From Myxococcales bacterium (GTDB lineage Bacteria > Myxococcota > Myxococcia > Myxococcales > JAJYLH01), in NCBI GenBank assembly GCA_021787845.1, contig JAJYLH010000032.1, positions 1 through 62,825 of the forward strand: a stretch of 62,825 nucleotides of DNA, written 5' to 3'. Positions 36,089-45,688 of the stretch are shown piece after piece. The notes beneath the pieces are model-generated. The model was not told the origin of the DNA. It searched no databases and saw nothing but the letters and a program-made list of their open reading frames with translations. The position numbers and the translations under genes are program-made. How positions within the stretch are numbered: the first letter of the stretch is position 1; the number at the start of each line of letters is the position of its first letter.

Positions 36089-37678
36089 TCAGTGGGCTGC
36101 CCCCGGCCGCCTGGCCTTCTGCTCGGCCTGGAGCCGTTCCAACCCCACCGCCGAATGGTCGGCGAAGACCATCGCCGCCGCGACCGCCGGATGCTTCTGG
36201 GCGATGAGGTCGTGCATCGTCTGGCACACGCGGCGGTAGGACGGGTGCCCCTGCGGCGCCGTGCGCAGCTCGATCACGTGCATCGCCTCCCGCGCGTTCA
36301 TCTGCATCGCGTAGCGCAGCCGGTACGCCATCGAGATGGCATAGGGCCCGAGCTCACCGAGACCGCCGCCACACAGCGCATCGAAGAGGCGTGCGCTCTC
36401 GTCCATCGCGCGCGACCAGTCGGCCGCGAAGCCCGCTTCCGCGATCTCTTCGGGCATCGTGAAGCCGTGCGCCGGCGAGAGCGGCTGCCAGTCGATGGTC
36501 AGCATCCGGTGGCGCTGCAGGTCGCGAAAGGCGCCGTAGTCGGAGAGGATGTCGAAACGGTAGCTCGTGCGCTCGAAGGCGCGGCCGGGCTTGTGCCGGC
36601 GGTTCACGCGCTCGCCCACGTAGGCCCGCAGAATCTCGCCGCGCTCGGCGTCGCTCATCGAGCGGGCAACCGCGAGGAGTTGTTCGTCCGGCAGCGTCGC
36701 GTGCGGATAGAGCGCCGCCGCGACAACCTTCGCTTCACCATCGGGATCGAAATCCGCGAGGGTCACCTCGGAACGCTCTTCCGGCGTCACGCTCGCGAGG
36801 CGCGCGTGGGCGGTCGCCTGCGCGTGCGCGCGCGTGTCCGCGAGGTATTGGCTCCAGCGCACGCCGCGGTCGGGCTGATCGACGCGGGCGACGAACGCCG
36901 GGATCACCTTGCGTAGCTCGACCAGCATCCGGTCCGCGCACCCGCGCGCTTCCGCGAGCGGCGACGCCCGCAGGCGCAAGAGGAGCGCTTCGAAAGCTTG
37001 ACCGCTGCCGTAGAGCCCGACGCTCGACTTGGTCGCCGCCGGGAGGAGGCCGCGCACGGTGTCCAGGGCCTTCGCCCGTACCGCTCGCCGCCACGCGCCC
37101 TCGGCGGTCGTCGCGTCGCGCGGGAACTTGCGCTCGAAGAACGACTGCATCCCGTCGAGGAATCGCGCGTAGGTGGCGAACGCGCGGTCCATCGCCGCAT
37201 CGAATTCGCCGTGGAGCGAAGACGATTCGATCTCCGGCGGCGTCACGTAGCGCCACCTGCCGCCCGGCCGGTCGGTGTACGGGATGTAGCGCGTCGACTG
37301 CTCGAGGTAGGCCATCAGCCGGCCGCGCTCGAGGACCTTCGTCAGCACGTTCGACGCGCCCTCCACCGCAAGATGCACGCCGCCGAGCTGCGCGACCGAG
37401 TCGTCACCGAACTCCACGAAGACCTTTTCATAAAGCGATTCGGCACGCTCAGCGCCAGCGCTGCCGGTCGGCACCGAGGCGCGCCCGCCGGGGAGGAATT
37501 CGTCCGCGAAGAGGCGGCGCAGGCTCTTCGGCGAGCGCGAGTAGCGGGCGAAGAGGGCGCCCTTGACCACTTCCGGCAGGCCGGTCAGCGCGAAGACCGG
37601 CCCCTCGAGAGCGGTAAAGTAGGGTGCGAGTGCTTCGCGTTCCTCGGCGGTGAGCGTGTCGACGTTCGAGGGGATCAA
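36089..37678 (-). CDS. Double-domain ThyX-like thymidylate synthase
   Basis: 529 aa from a TTG start (MIPSNVDTLTAEE). Two ThyX-type halves are visible. The N-terminal half has FGDDSVAQLGGVHLAVEG and LEQSTRYIPY. The C-terminal half has DLQRHRMLTIDWQPLS and YAMQMNAREAMHVIELR. The ThyX RHR motif is kept only in the C-terminal half; the N-terminal equivalent reads ERGR, while the S-x-RY part is best in the N-terminal half. Ordinary ThyX is about 220-260 aa and tetrameric. Either a composite site forms or the protein has a related FAD-dependent role. Confidence 0.82.
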   Translation of the reverse strand: MIPSNVDTLTAEEREALAPYFTALEGPVFALTGLPEVVKGALFARYSRSPKSLRRLFADEFLPGGRASVPTGSAGAERAESLYEKVFVEFGDDSVAQLGGVHLAVEGASNVLTKVLERGRLMAYLEQSTRYIPYTDRPGGRWRYVTPPEIESSSLHGEFDAAMDRAFATYARFLDGMQSFFERKFPRDATTAEGAWRRAVRAKALDTVRGLLPAATKSSVGLYGSGQAFEALLLRLRASPLAEARGCADRMLVELRKVIPAFVARVDQPDRGVRWSQYLADTRAHAQATAHARLASVTPEERSEVTLADFDPDGEAKVVAAALYPHATLPDEQLLAVARSMSDAERGEILRAYVGERVNRRHKPGRAFERTSYRFDILSDYGAFRDLQRHRMLTIDWQPLSPAHGFTMPEEIAEAGFAADWSRAMDESARLFDALCGGGLGELGPYAISMAYRLRYAMQMNAREAMHVIELRTAPQGHPSYRRVCQTMHDLIAQKHPAVAAAMVFADHSAVGLERLQAEQKARRPGAAH

Positions 37679-37729
37679 CGGCGGCCTCGGCGAAAAGCGA
37701 AAGCGTAGCGCGTGCTACAAGCGGGCGCG

Positions 37730-38692
37730 ATGGAGGCGTTCGAGAACCGACTGCGCAAGAATCTCGCGCGCCTGGCACCGTGGGCGAAGCGGGAAGGCAT
37801 CGGCGCGTGGCGCGTCTACGATCGCGACCTGCCGGAAGCGCCGTACGCGGTCGACCGCTACGGCGATCGCGTCCTCGTCACGGAGTATGAGAGCGCTGTC
37901 GGTCGGCGACAGAGCCGCTCGGAGCGGGCAGGCGAGATCGAGGAGACCGGACGCGCCATCGAAGCAGTTCTAGGCGTGTCCCGCGAGGCGATCCTGCGCA
38001 AGACGCGCACGCGTCACCGGTCGACGGAACGGCGCGCGCGGGGTGATGCGTCGCACGAGTTTCCCGTCGAAGAGCACGGCCGCCGCTTTCTCGTGAATCT
38101 GGTCGACTACCTGGACACCGGGCTCTTCCTCGACCAGCGGGTGGCGCGAGAGCGCCTCGCCGAGATCGCTCCTGGCCAAAGGGTCCTGAACCTCTTCTCG
38201 TATACGGGAGCGTTCTCGGTCTACGCAGCGACGGGCGGAGCTCGCGAGGTGACGAGCGTCGATCTCTCGGGCACCTATCTCGCCTGGGCGAGACGCAACT
38301 TCGAGGTCAATGGCGTCGAGCCGCGTCGCCATCCCCTGGTGCGTGCCGACGTCGTCGACTTTCTGCGCGCCTCGGACGCGACCTGGGAGACCATCGTGCT
38401 CGACGCCCCGACCGCGTCGCGCTCGAGCGGCGGGCACTCGTTCGATCTCCAATCCGCGCACCCGAGGTTGCTCCAGCTCGCGCTCGCCCGCCTCGCGCCG
38501 GGGGGCCGGCTTTTCTTCTCTACCAACGATCGCCGATTCCGGCTCGCGTTCTCCGGCGCCGAAGACCTGAGCATTCGTGAGATCACCCGCGAGACGACGC
38601 CGCCTGATTTCCGCCACGCTCCGCACCGCGCGTTCGAGGTTCAGCATGGTCGTCGGCTGGGCGGCGCCGCTCATGGTGACCGTTACCGCTGA
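37730..38692 (+). CDS. RlmK/RlmI-like class I rRNA methyltransferase
   Basis: 320 aa from the ATG at 37730. An N-terminal substrate domain (LRKNLARLAPWAKREGI, AWRVYDRDLPEAPYAVDRY) is followed by the SAM fold with VLNLFSYTGAFSVYAA, SVDLSGTYLAWARRN and DAPTASRSSGGHSFDLQ. This matches the C-terminal (RlmK) half of E. coli RlmKL, which makes m7G2069 in 23S rRNA; the RlmL half is absent, as in many bacteria. Confidence 0.85.
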   Translation: MEAFENRLRKNLARLAPWAKREGIGAWRVYDRDLPEAPYAVDRYGDRVLVTEYESAVGRRQSRSERAGEIEETGRAIEAVLGVSREAILRKTRTRHRSTERRARGDASHEFPVEEHGRRFLVNLVDYLDTGLFLDQRVARERLAEIAPGQRVLNLFSYTGAFSVYAATGGAREVTSVDLSGTYLAWARRNFEVNGVEPRRHPLVRADVVDFLRASDATWETIVLDAPTASRSSGGHSFDLQSAHPRLLQLALARLAPGGRLFFSTNDRRFRLAFSGAEDLSIREITRETTPPDFRHAPHRAFEVQHGRRLGGAAHGDRYR

Positions 38693-38757
38693 CGTCGAGC
38701 CCAGCGGTCCCCAGAGAGGCTGCCGGCGCCATCCGGGATGAAGGGGGTGGTGCCGCT

Positions 38758-38946
38758 TCAGCTCACCGGTTTCGGTTTCGGTCGGTGTTTCGTCTTCGGC
38801 GGGGAGCGGCCGGCGATGTCGATGACGATCGTCTCCTCCGCCACCACCCCCTCGCGCGCTTCTTCCTTCGGGTTCTTGACGCCCTGCTCGCGCGCCTCCG
38901 CTTCTTCCGGAGTCAGCTCGCCCAGCTCGCCTTCGATGACCGGCAT
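38758..38946 (-). CDS. Small charged protein
   Basis: 62 aa: an acidic first half (EGELGELTPEEAEA) and a basic lysine/proline tail (KTKHRPKPKP). The composition is unlike a frame shadow. Unknown family; could be a small cytosolic or DNA-associated protein. Confidence 0.45.
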   Translation of the reverse strand: MPVIEGELGELTPEEAEAREQGVKNPKEEAREGVVAEETIVIDIAGRSPPKTKHRPKPKPVS

Positions 38947-39082
38947 GAAACCGCCTCCCGTCCGCGAAGGTGCTTCCGCCTCGGTCGGGGCGACAGCGGC
39001 GGCGAGCGCTTGCCGGACGTGCTTTCCCTCGTGTCGCTCGGTGGGCTTGCCAGATCGCGGACGGCCGGAGCATCGTGCGACC

Positions 39083-39745
39083 GTGCGCGCCTTCCTCCTG
39101 CTGGCGTTTGTTCTGGCGATCGACGGCTGCCATCACCGGCCGGCGCCTGCGCGCCCTCCTGCCCAGACCGCGAACGCCCGCCAAGAGCCGATCGCTCCCT
39201 CGCCAGCGCCGTCGGTCTCCAGGACCGCCGCCGTTCCCCGACCGGACGCAGGCATTGCGCCGGCGCCTCCGTTGACGGCCGCCGAGATGCAGGCGCTCGA
39301 CCGGTACGCGGCGTTCTCGAACGACGGCTACGCTTTCGCCGACGCGGAGACGAGCCCGGGTGCCGGGATCGAGGTCCTCACGTTCTACGCGGTGCCGACC
39401 GGAACGGTGGAGAAGCGGATGGTCCTCGACAGCGCTGCCGCCCGGCAGCGTGCCGCGGCGGATCTCGCCGCCGACGGGTTCCCCCGCCCCGGGGCGCCAG
39501 CACGCCTGCCGCCCGGATTCTCGACCGAGATTCAGGGCGCGAAGGTGACCGTGACCCTAGCGGGGCAGCCGGTGACGCATCCGTTCGTCGCCTTTCCGAG
39601 CCTACCGAATGTCCGCCCGGGGAAGGCGCGAATTCTGGCGGTCTCGAGCGACGGCAGCCACGTCGCGGTCCGGGTCGAGTCGGCGACCGCGGTCGGCGAA
39701 TTCGGTCCGGCGCGGGTCGTGCGGGTCGTTCCCTTGTTCAAGTGA
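39083..39745 (+). CDS. Putative lipoprotein
   Basis: 220 aa from a GTG at 39083. The N-terminus RAFLLLAFVLAIDGC is a lipoprotein signal with Cys at about residue 16, then a proline-rich linker to residue 65 and a soluble beta-rich domain. No family recognised. The 3' end overlaps that of the convergent glycosyltransferase gene by 8 bases. Confidence 0.68.
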   Translation: MRAFLLLAFVLAIDGCHHRPAPARPPAQTANARQEPIAPSPAPSVSRTAAVPRPDAGIAPAPPLTAAEMQALDRYAAFSNDGYAFADAETSPGAGIEVLTFYAVPTGTVEKRMVLDSAAARQRAAADLAADGFPRPGAPARLPPGFSTEIQGAKVTVTLAGQPVTHPFVAFPSLPNVRPGKARILAVSSDGSHVAVRVESATAVGEFGPARVVRVVPLFK

Positions 39746-41042
39746 GCGGCACCGACACGCTAGCCGGTAGCGTTGCCGGTGGTCGGTAGGGCTTTCGCTG
39801 TGCCGGCGGCCACCGCGGCGGGGCGCGCCCGGCCGCTTCTTCGAGCGCCGCCGCGAGCGCTCGTGCGCACGACCCGGGGGAGAAGGCGCGGGCCTTTTCG
39901 CGACCCGCGTCGCCGAGGCGGCCGGCGAGCGCCGGAAGCCGCGCGAAGAGCTCGATCGCGCCCGCCAGGAGCGCTGGCGAGCCGGGCGGGACGAGCCAGC
40001 CGTCGACGCCATGGCGGACGATTTCCGGCGTCCCCCCGACCCGGGTCGCGATGACCGGAACGCCGCGGGCCATCGCCTCCAGGAGGACGTTCGCGCAGCC
40101 CTCGGAATGCGAGGAGAGCACCAGCGCGTCGCACCGGTCCCAGAACGGTTCGAGGTCCGCGAGGGGTCCGAGGAGCAGCGCGTGCTGGTCGAGCCCAAGG
40201 CTCGAGAGAAGCCGCCCAACGGGAGCGCTGTCGCCCGGCCCGGCGAGCAGGAGCCGCACAGCGAGCCCGCGCGACCGCGCGCGCACACACGCTTCGAAGA
40301 GAACCGGCAGCCCTTTTTCCGGCGCGAGCCGGCCGGCGAAGCCGACCGTGAACGGATCGCCAGCATGACGAGAGCGGCGCCGCTGCCGCTCGGGGAGGGC
40401 GACGCCGTTGGGCACGACCCGCGCGGGGACCTTCAGCAATGGCTCCCAGTGGCGGCGAACCGCCTCCGCGTTGCAAACGACCAACGCCGGCTGCGCCAGG
40501 CGCAGAAGCCACCGCAGGCCTCTCGCCTCGACGGAGCGGGGGTCGGCCGACTGGCCGAAGGTGAGGCCGCCGGCGCGCCACACGCTGGGAATGGACCAGC
40601 GGCGGCCCACCAGGCCGGCAGCGGCCCAGCCGTAGCCCAGGCTCCCGAGGACCACGTCGAAGGGCCGGCGCCGGTGGAGCGCGTCCAGCTCGCCGATGAG
40701 CTGCGTCAGGTCGGACAGGTAACCGGGGAGTCGCGCGAGAGAGAAGGCGTTGCTTTTCGGAAAATGGCGGGACCAGAGGAACGCTTCCACTCCGGCGGAG
40801 CGAAACCAATCCACGACCGCGGTGCCGGGGCCCGTGACAGCGGTGGTGTCGATGCCCACGGACGACAGGTGCGGAATCAGGAGGCTCGCCTGCCGTTCGG
40901 CGCCGCCCATCGCGACCGCCGGTTGCAGATAAAGGAGCCGGAGGCGCTCGTTCCCCGGTCGACGAAGACGCCGGACCCGCCGGGACGGCGCTTGGTACGC
41001 CGAGCGGTACCGGTCCAGCTCCTCGTCGAGCCCGTGCGTCAC
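39738..41042 (-). CDS. Glycosyltransferase, GT4 family
   Basis: About 434 aa from a GTG at 41042. An ATG at 41174 would add 44 residues but leave only 27 bases to the divergent gene, so the shorter form is preferred. The GT-B fold shows AMGGAERQASLLIPHL, the donor half FAGRLAPEKGLPVLFEA and the nucleotide-sugar site SSHSEGCANVLLEAMARGVPVIATRVGG (E-x7-E). Likely builds a surface glycan; acceptor and sugar unknown. Confidence 0.87.
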   Translation of the reverse strand: MTHGLDEELDRYRSAYQAPSRRVRRLRRPGNERLRLLYLQPAVAMGGAERQASLLIPHLSSVGIDTTAVTGPGTAVVDWFRSAGVEAFLWSRHFPKSNAFSLARLPGYLSDLTQLIGELDALHRRRPFDVVLGSLGYGWAAAGLVGRRWSIPSVWRAGGLTFGQSADPRSVEARGLRWLLRLAQPALVVCNAEAVRRHWEPLLKVPARVVPNGVALPERQRRRSRHAGDPFTVGFAGRLAPEKGLPVLFEACVRARSRGLAVRLLLAGPGDSAPVGRLLSSLGLDQHALLLGPLADLEPFWDRCDALVLSSHSEGCANVLLEAMARGVPVIATRVGGTPEIVRHGVDGWLVPPGSPALLAGAIELFARLPALAGRLGDAGREKARAFSPGSCARALAAALEEAAGRAPPRWPPAQRKPYRPPATLPASVSVPLT

Positions 41043-41201
41043 GCCAGAAGGTGGACCCTCGGGCGGCGGAAAAGCGAGAAGCGCGCGAGAGCTCGCCTCA
41101 TCGGTCGTGCATTGGCAGAGCGAGACTCGGGCACCATCGTGAACGCGTGCGCGGCGCACGACGGCGGCGTTCATCCGCGTCGGACAAGGGGGAGCGACAC
41201 G

Positions 41202-41513
41202 ATGGCGATGGGGTGGAAGGATTGGTACAAGGCAGCGAAGAAGAACGTCCGCCCGACCTACCGGCAGATCCGCAAGATGGACTCGGACGACTGGCTCGCG
41301 GCCATCGGGCTGGAGAAGCGCAACGTCACCGCGGACGTCCTGGGCGCGCTGGGGCTGGTGACGGTGGGGTGCGGCATCGGTTTCGCCCTTGGGCTGCTCT
41401 TCGCGCCGAAGAAGGGCGAGGAGCTGCGGCGCGACTTCAACCAGCGGCTGCGCGGCCAGGCGCGGGTGACCGCGAGCGAAACGGCGCCGGCACCCAGCGG
41501 CTACGCGAGCTAG
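41202..41513 (+). CDS. YtxH-like small membrane protein
   Basis: 103 aa after a strong AAGGGGGAG. A basic N-terminus, one membrane helix (LGALGLVTVGCGIGFALGLLFAP) and the motif LFAPKKGEELRRD are typical of YtxH/gas-vesicle-type stress proteins, whose role is unknown. Divergent from the glycosyltransferase. Confidence 0.82.
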   Translation: MAMGWKDWYKAAKKNVRPTYRQIRKMDSDDWLAAIGLEKRNVTADVLGALGLVTVGCGIGFALGLLFAPKKGEELRRDFNQRLRGQARVTASETAPAPSGYAS

Positions 41514-41531
41514 GTCGGGAGGAACAAGTCC

Positions 41532-41603
41532 ACCGCGAGACGCGCAGGGACACGGAGAGCGCAGAGGGCTCGAGACTCTCTGCGTTCCCTGCGCCTTGGC
41601 GGT
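41532..41603. repeat. Inverted repeat in convergent gap
   Basis: Left arm ACCGCGAGACGCGCAGGG and right arm CCCTGCGCCTTGGCGGT form an imperfect ~28-bp stem with extra matches (AGAG/CTCT) toward the loop. It resembles dispersed 'CCGCCAAGGCGC' repeats that I recall from environmental genomes. Probably a bidirectional terminator for YtxH-like and cyclophilin genes. Confidence 0.6.
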
Positions 41604-41633
41604 AAATTCTCGTGGTGTCGGGGAGCGGCTGCC

Positions 41634-42149
41634 CTACTCCTGGACGGTGATCTTGTTCACCCTCACCGGGGTCCGCGGGCGATCGCCCGGGCCGGTCGGA
41701 GTCGATTCGATCTTCCGCACCACGTCTTGGCCGTCGGTCACCTTGCCGAAGACCGGGTGCTTGGACTGGCCGGGGGTGAACCAGTCGAGGTAGCTGTTGT
41801 GGACGGTGTTGATGAAGAACTGCGACCCGCCGGAGTTGGGGCGGCCGGTGTTCGCCATCGCCAGCGTCATCGGCTCGTTGGAGAGCTTGGCGTCGGCCGG
41901 GTGCTCGTCGGGAATGGTGCCGTGGGGCGGCCCGCCCGTGCCGGCGCGGCGGTCGTTCGGGTCCTTCGAATAGGGGCAACCGAACTGGACCATGAAGCCC
42001 TTGATCACGCGATGGAAATGCAGGCCGTCGTAGAAGCCGCCTTTCGCGAGGTCGAGGAAGTTCTTCGAGGTTACCGGCATCCGGTCGAGATAGATCTCGG
42101 CTTTGAAGGTGCCCAGGCTGGTGTCGAACGTGGCGGTCGGGTTGGCCAT
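41634..42149 (-). CDS. Peptidyl-prolyl isomerase, cyclophilin type
   Basis: 171 aa, ATG preceded by GGAGG. Cyclophilin core: ARG/His loop in [15 protein letters not shown], the substrate pocket [18 protein letters not shown], and [12 protein letters not shown]. No signal peptide, so cytoplasmic (PpiB-like). Catalyses proline isomerisation in protein folding. Confidence 0.95.
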   Translation of the reverse strand: MANPTATFDTSLGTFKAEIYLDRMPVTSKNFLDLAKGGFYDGLHFHRVIKGFMVQFGCPYSKDPNDRRAGTGGPPHGTIPDEHPADAKLSNEPMTLAMANTGRPNSGGSQFFINTVHNSYLDWFTPGQSKHPVFGKVTDGQDVVRKIESTPTGPGDRPRTPVRVNKITVQE

Positions 42150-42288
42150 CTTGCCTCCAGGGAGAAGAGAGCGCCGAAGAACGGCGGGCGTGTCCTACCA
42201 CAGCAGCCCGGGGGAAACGGCGGGGGAACCCCCGAAGCGTCGCCTGGGGGAAACGCGCCGTTCTCGGGTGGCGAAGCTCGTGGGAGAG

Positions 42289-42489
42289 CTAACGGCGGCC
42301 GCGGTGCGAGGCGCAAGGGTACTTGCCGGTGAGCATGCGCTTGCCTTCGCGGGTGGAGACGAGCCGATCGTTGGGGACCATCTTCTCGATGATGCAGCCG
42401 CAGGAGAGCCGGGCGCGGACCACCGTGTTCCCGCTCTCCTCGTCGGGCATCGTTCCGAGCACCTCTTCGGCCGTGAATCCGTTCGGCAT
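42289..42489 (-). CDS. Small conserved protein with CGC...C..H
   Basis: 66 aa with ARLSCGCIIEKMVPNDRL and YPCASHRGR. Three Cys and one His could bind one zinc. I recall similar short proteins from deltaproteobacterial genomes; function unknown. Lies 139 bases upstream of the cyclophilin gene on the same strand. Confidence 0.65.
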   Translation of the reverse strand: MPNGFTAEEVLGTMPDEESGNTVVRARLSCGCIIEKMVPNDRLVSTREGKRMLTGKYPCASHRGRR

Positions 42490-42815
42490 CTTGTTCTGCC
42501 CACCAGAGGCCCTGCCGTAGCTCGATAGCGCCCCAGGTCGCCCGTTTGAGGGAACCTGAATCGCTTCTGCCCGGCAGGACCGGATCCGCCACTCGCAGCA
42601 CCGGTCGGGATGCGCCGCGAGGTCGAGCCGCGCTCAGAGCGTGTCGCGCCCGCGCCCCGAGTCTCCGGAAGAACGCTCGTCGCAGCGGTCCCCGAGACGA
42701 CCGGCCCCGTGCGGGGGCGTCCAGTCGAAATGCTACTCCGAAAGCGACGCGGATCAAGAGACGAGGATGCCCGGCAGGACGGGCGGCGCGCCCGGGGGAC
42801 GACCGCCTCCCGGCT
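42490..42815. other. 326-bp gap, no gene seen
   Basis: Only arginine-rich shadow frames. No clear hairpin, RNA gene or conserved motif. It must carry the promoter of the 66-aa gene and the 3' end region of the dehydrogenase gene. Confidence 0.45.
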
Positions 42816-44132
42816 TCACGCCTTGACGATTCTTTCCCGCCCCACGGTGACCTGGCGCGTCGCGTTGCGCGAGTCGATCACCAGCTTCGCGTGCCGCACC
42901 ACCTCGGCGTAGTCGACGTTCGAATGGTCGGTGACGATCACCACCGCCTCGTAGCGGGCGAGCGTCTCCGGCGTCAGCGCGACGCTCTCCAGGCCGAGGT
43001 CGTGCCGGCGCATCTTGTGCGTCCGGGGCACGTACGGGTCGTGGTAGTCGACGATAGCGCCCTTGCTCTCCAAGAGCTCGATCACTTCGAACGCCGGGCT
43101 CTCGCGAACGTCGTCGATGTCGCGTTTGTAGGCGAGGCCGAGCACCAGCACTCTCGCCCCCTTCAACGCCTGCCCGCGGTCGTTGAGCGCGTCGATAAGC
43201 CGCATCACGACGTAGTGCGGCATCCCGGTGTTGATTTCGCCGGCCAGCTCGATGAACCGCGTCGAGAACTGGTACTCGCGCGCCTTCCAGGTCAGGTAGA
43301 ACGGGTCGATGGGAATGCAGTGCCCGCCCAGGCCGGGGCCGGGATAGAAGGGCATGAACCCGAACGGCTTGGTCGCCGCCGCGTCGATCACCTCCCAGAC
43401 GTCGATGCCCATCCGGTCGCAGAGCATCTTCATCTCGTTGGCCAGGGCGATGTTGACCGAGCGGAAGATGTTCTCGGTCAGCTTCGTGAGCTCAGCGGCA
43501 CGGGTGGAGGAGACCGGAACCACTCTCTCGAAAGCGCTCCGGTACAGGGCCTCGGCAGCGCTGCGGGCCACCTCGTCATCGGCGCCGACCACCTTCGGCA
43601 CCTGCACCGTGCGAAAGCGCTGGTTCCCCGGGTCTTCGCGCTCGGGGCTGAAGGCGGTGAACAGGTCGTGTCCGACCTTCAGGCCGCTCTTCTCGAGAAT
43701 CGGGTTCATCACCTCGAGGGTGGTCCCCGGATAGGTGGTCGACTCCAGCACCACCAGGCGGTCAGGCTTCAAGTGCGGAGCGATGGCCTCGCAGGTGTCG
43801 ACGATGAAGGACATGTCCGGCTCGCGCGCCTTGGTCAGCGGGGTCGGGACGCAGACGACGATGGCGTCGCAGTCGGCGATGCGCGAGTAGTCGGTGGTGG
43901 CGTCGAAGCGCCGGGTGGCCACCAGCTCCTCCACCTCGCTCGCGGGGATGTGGTGGATGTAGCTCCTGCCTTCCTTGAGCGCTTTCGGCTTGCGCTCATC
44001 GATGTCGAAGCCGACCAGCCGAAAGCCGGCTTTGGCGAAGGCGAGCACGAGCGGCAGACCGACGTAACCCAAGCCGACGACGCCGACGGTCGCGTCGCGG
44101 CGTTCGAGCTTGTCGAGCAGGGAATGAGCCAC
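42816..44132 (-). CDS. UDP-sugar 6-dehydrogenase, WbpA type
   Basis: 438 aa from a GTG. The NAD fold starts GVVGLGYVGLPLV; TPLTKAREPDMSFI, FSPEREDPGN and the catalytic Cys in GGHCIPIDPFYL identify the UDP-GlcNAc/ManNAc 6-dehydrogenase branch (WbpA/WecC). It oxidises the C6 alcohol to a uronic acid for surface polysaccharide. The nearby glycosyltransferase may serve the same glycan. Confidence 0.92.
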   Translation of the reverse strand: MAHSLLDKLERRDATVGVVGLGYVGLPLVLAFAKAGFRLVGFDIDERKPKALKEGRSYIHHIPASEVEELVATRRFDATTDYSRIADCDAIVVCVPTPLTKAREPDMSFIVDTCEAIAPHLKPDRLVVLESTTYPGTTLEVMNPILEKSGLKVGHDLFTAFSPEREDPGNQRFRTVQVPKVVGADDEVARSAAEALYRSAFERVVPVSSTRAAELTKLTENIFRSVNIALANEMKMLCDRMGIDVWEVIDAAATKPFGFMPFYPGPGLGGHCIPIDPFYLTWKAREYQFSTRFIELAGEINTGMPHYVVMRLIDALNDRGQALKGARVLVLGLAYKRDIDDVRESPAFEVIELLESKGAIVDYHDPYVPRTHKMRRHDLGLESVALTPETLARYEAVVIVTDHSNVDYAEVVRHAKLVIDSRNATRQVTVGRERIVKA

Positions 44133-44412
44133 GGGACCAACCTCTTCGCAAAAGGACGCGGGCTTCTAGCACGGGCCCGCCCGTCACGCAGCAGGGTGAC
44201 GGCCGCAGAGTGCCGTGACCGATGGCTTTCCTTCACGCTCTCCGCGAGCGCTCGGCGTGCCAGGCGACCGGGGACGCTTCGACCTCGGCGGGCGGCGCCC
44301 TGGTCGCTTCTCTCGGGTCGGCCGATGGAACGCTTGCCGGCCCACGGGACGCGCATCGCGGCCAGGAGCGCCCATTGACCGGGCCGGCGCGAGCCGCTAC
44401 AGGGCCGGCCTC

Positions 44413-45507
44413 GTGAGCGTCCGGGCCCATGGACCGTTGGGTGTCCTGCTCCTCAACGTCGGCACGCCCGACGCGCCCGAGGCGCGCGCAGTTCGCCGCT
44501 ACCTGCGCGAATTCTTGAGCGACCCGCGGGTGGTCGACCTACCGGCGCTTCTGCGCTGGCCGCTCGTGCACCTCGTCATCCTGCCGACCCGGCCGCGGAC
44601 GAGCGCCGAGGCCTACCGGAAGATTTGGACGGACGAGGGTTCGCCGCTGCTCGTCCACTCGAGAGCGCTCCTGGAGGGCTTGCGGGCCCGTCTAGGGAAC
44701 GGCTACGCCGTCGACCTGGGGATGCGCTACGGCCAGCCGTCGATCGACGGTGCTCTGGGGCGCTTGAGCCAGGCGCGAGCGGAGCGGCTGATCCTGGTGC
44801 CGCTCTTCCCGCAACTCGCTTCGGCCACGACCGGCACCGCGCTGGAGGCGGTCTATCGCCGGGTCGCTTCTCTCGTGAACGTGCCGTCGGTCGCGGTGGT
44901 GCCGCCGTTCTTCGACGACGTGGGCTTCCTCGACGCTTTCGCGCAGGCCGGTCGCGATGCGATGGCCTCGTTCCAGCCGGACCACGTCCTGTTCAGCTTT
45001 CACGGTCTGCCCGAGCGCCAGGTGCGCAAGAGCGACGAGTCGGGCGCGCGCTGCCTCGCGACGTCGGCCTGCTGTGCCGCTCTCGATGGAGAGAACCGCG
45101 ACTGCTATCGCGCGCACTGCTTCTTCACCGGACGGCAACTCGCCGAACGGCTGGGGCTCTCTGAGGACGCTTGGAGCCTCTCGTTCCAGTCGCGCCTGGG
45201 CCGCACGCCGTGGATTCAGCCGCACACCGACGCGACGCTGGCGACGCTCGGCCGGCGTGGCACCAAGCGGGTGCTGGTCTTCTGTCCGGCGTTCGTCGCC
45301 GATTGCGTGGAGACCCTCGAAGAGGTAGCGCTGCGCGGTCGGGATCAGTTCCGCGCGGCGGGCGGGGAAGCGCTCGAGCTCGTCCCGTCGCTCAACGCAC
45401 GGCCGAGCTGGGTGGAGGCGCTCGCGCGGTTGATCGAACGGACGGCGCCTCGCTCACCGGAAGCGGTCCCGATCAGCGTAGGCTCGAGGGCGTCCCCCGG
45501 AGATTAG
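44413..45507 (+). CDS. hemH: Ferrochelatase with internal Cys cluster
   Basis: 364 aa from a GTG at 44413. It inserts iron into protoporphyrin IX. LLLNVGTPDAPEARAVRRYL, YGQPSIDGAL and the catalytic His in FSFHGLPER are present. Cys 214, 220, 221, 231 and 236 form an insertion like the internal [2Fe-2S] site described for Myxococcus xanthus ferrochelatase; most bacterial enzymes lack it. No other haem gene is nearby. Confidence 0.94.
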   Translation: MSVRAHGPLGVLLLNVGTPDAPEARAVRRYLREFLSDPRVVDLPALLRWPLVHLVILPTRPRTSAEAYRKIWTDEGSPLLVHSRALLEGLRARLGNGYAVDLGMRYGQPSIDGALGRLSQARAERLILVPLFPQLASATTGTALEAVYRRVASLVNVPSVAVVPPFFDDVGFLDAFAQAGRDAMASFQPDHVLFSFHGLPERQVRKSDESGARCLATSACCAALDGENRDCYRAHCFFTGRQLAERLGLSEDAWSLSFQSRLGRTPWIQPHTDATLATLGRRGTKRVLVFCPAFVADCVETLEEVALRGRDQFRAAGGEALELVPSLNARPSWVEALARLIERTAPRSPEAVPISVGSRASPGD

Positions 45508-45559
45508 AACGCGCGTGTCACTCCCGTCGAGGACAGAATTCGTGCCCAAGCGAAGAATC

Positions 45560-45634
45560 GCTCATCCCGAGCGCAGTCGAACGGACGAGCGGTTTCCTCG
45601 CGGCGCCCATCCCTCGAATTCGCTCGGGATGAGC
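45560..45634. repeat. Inverted repeat in convergent gap
   Basis: GCTCATCCCGAGCGCAGTCG (45560-45579) and its near-complement CGAATTCGCTCGGGATGAGC (45615-45634) form a ~20-bp stem. It sits between convergent hemH and the TlpA-like gene, so a terminator role is likely. The same core (TCATCCCGAGCG) occurs at about 54372. Confidence 0.65.
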
Positions 45635-45688
45635 GGAAATCGCCGATGCGGCAAGTCTTGGACAGCGGTGAACGTGGGTGCAGGAACG

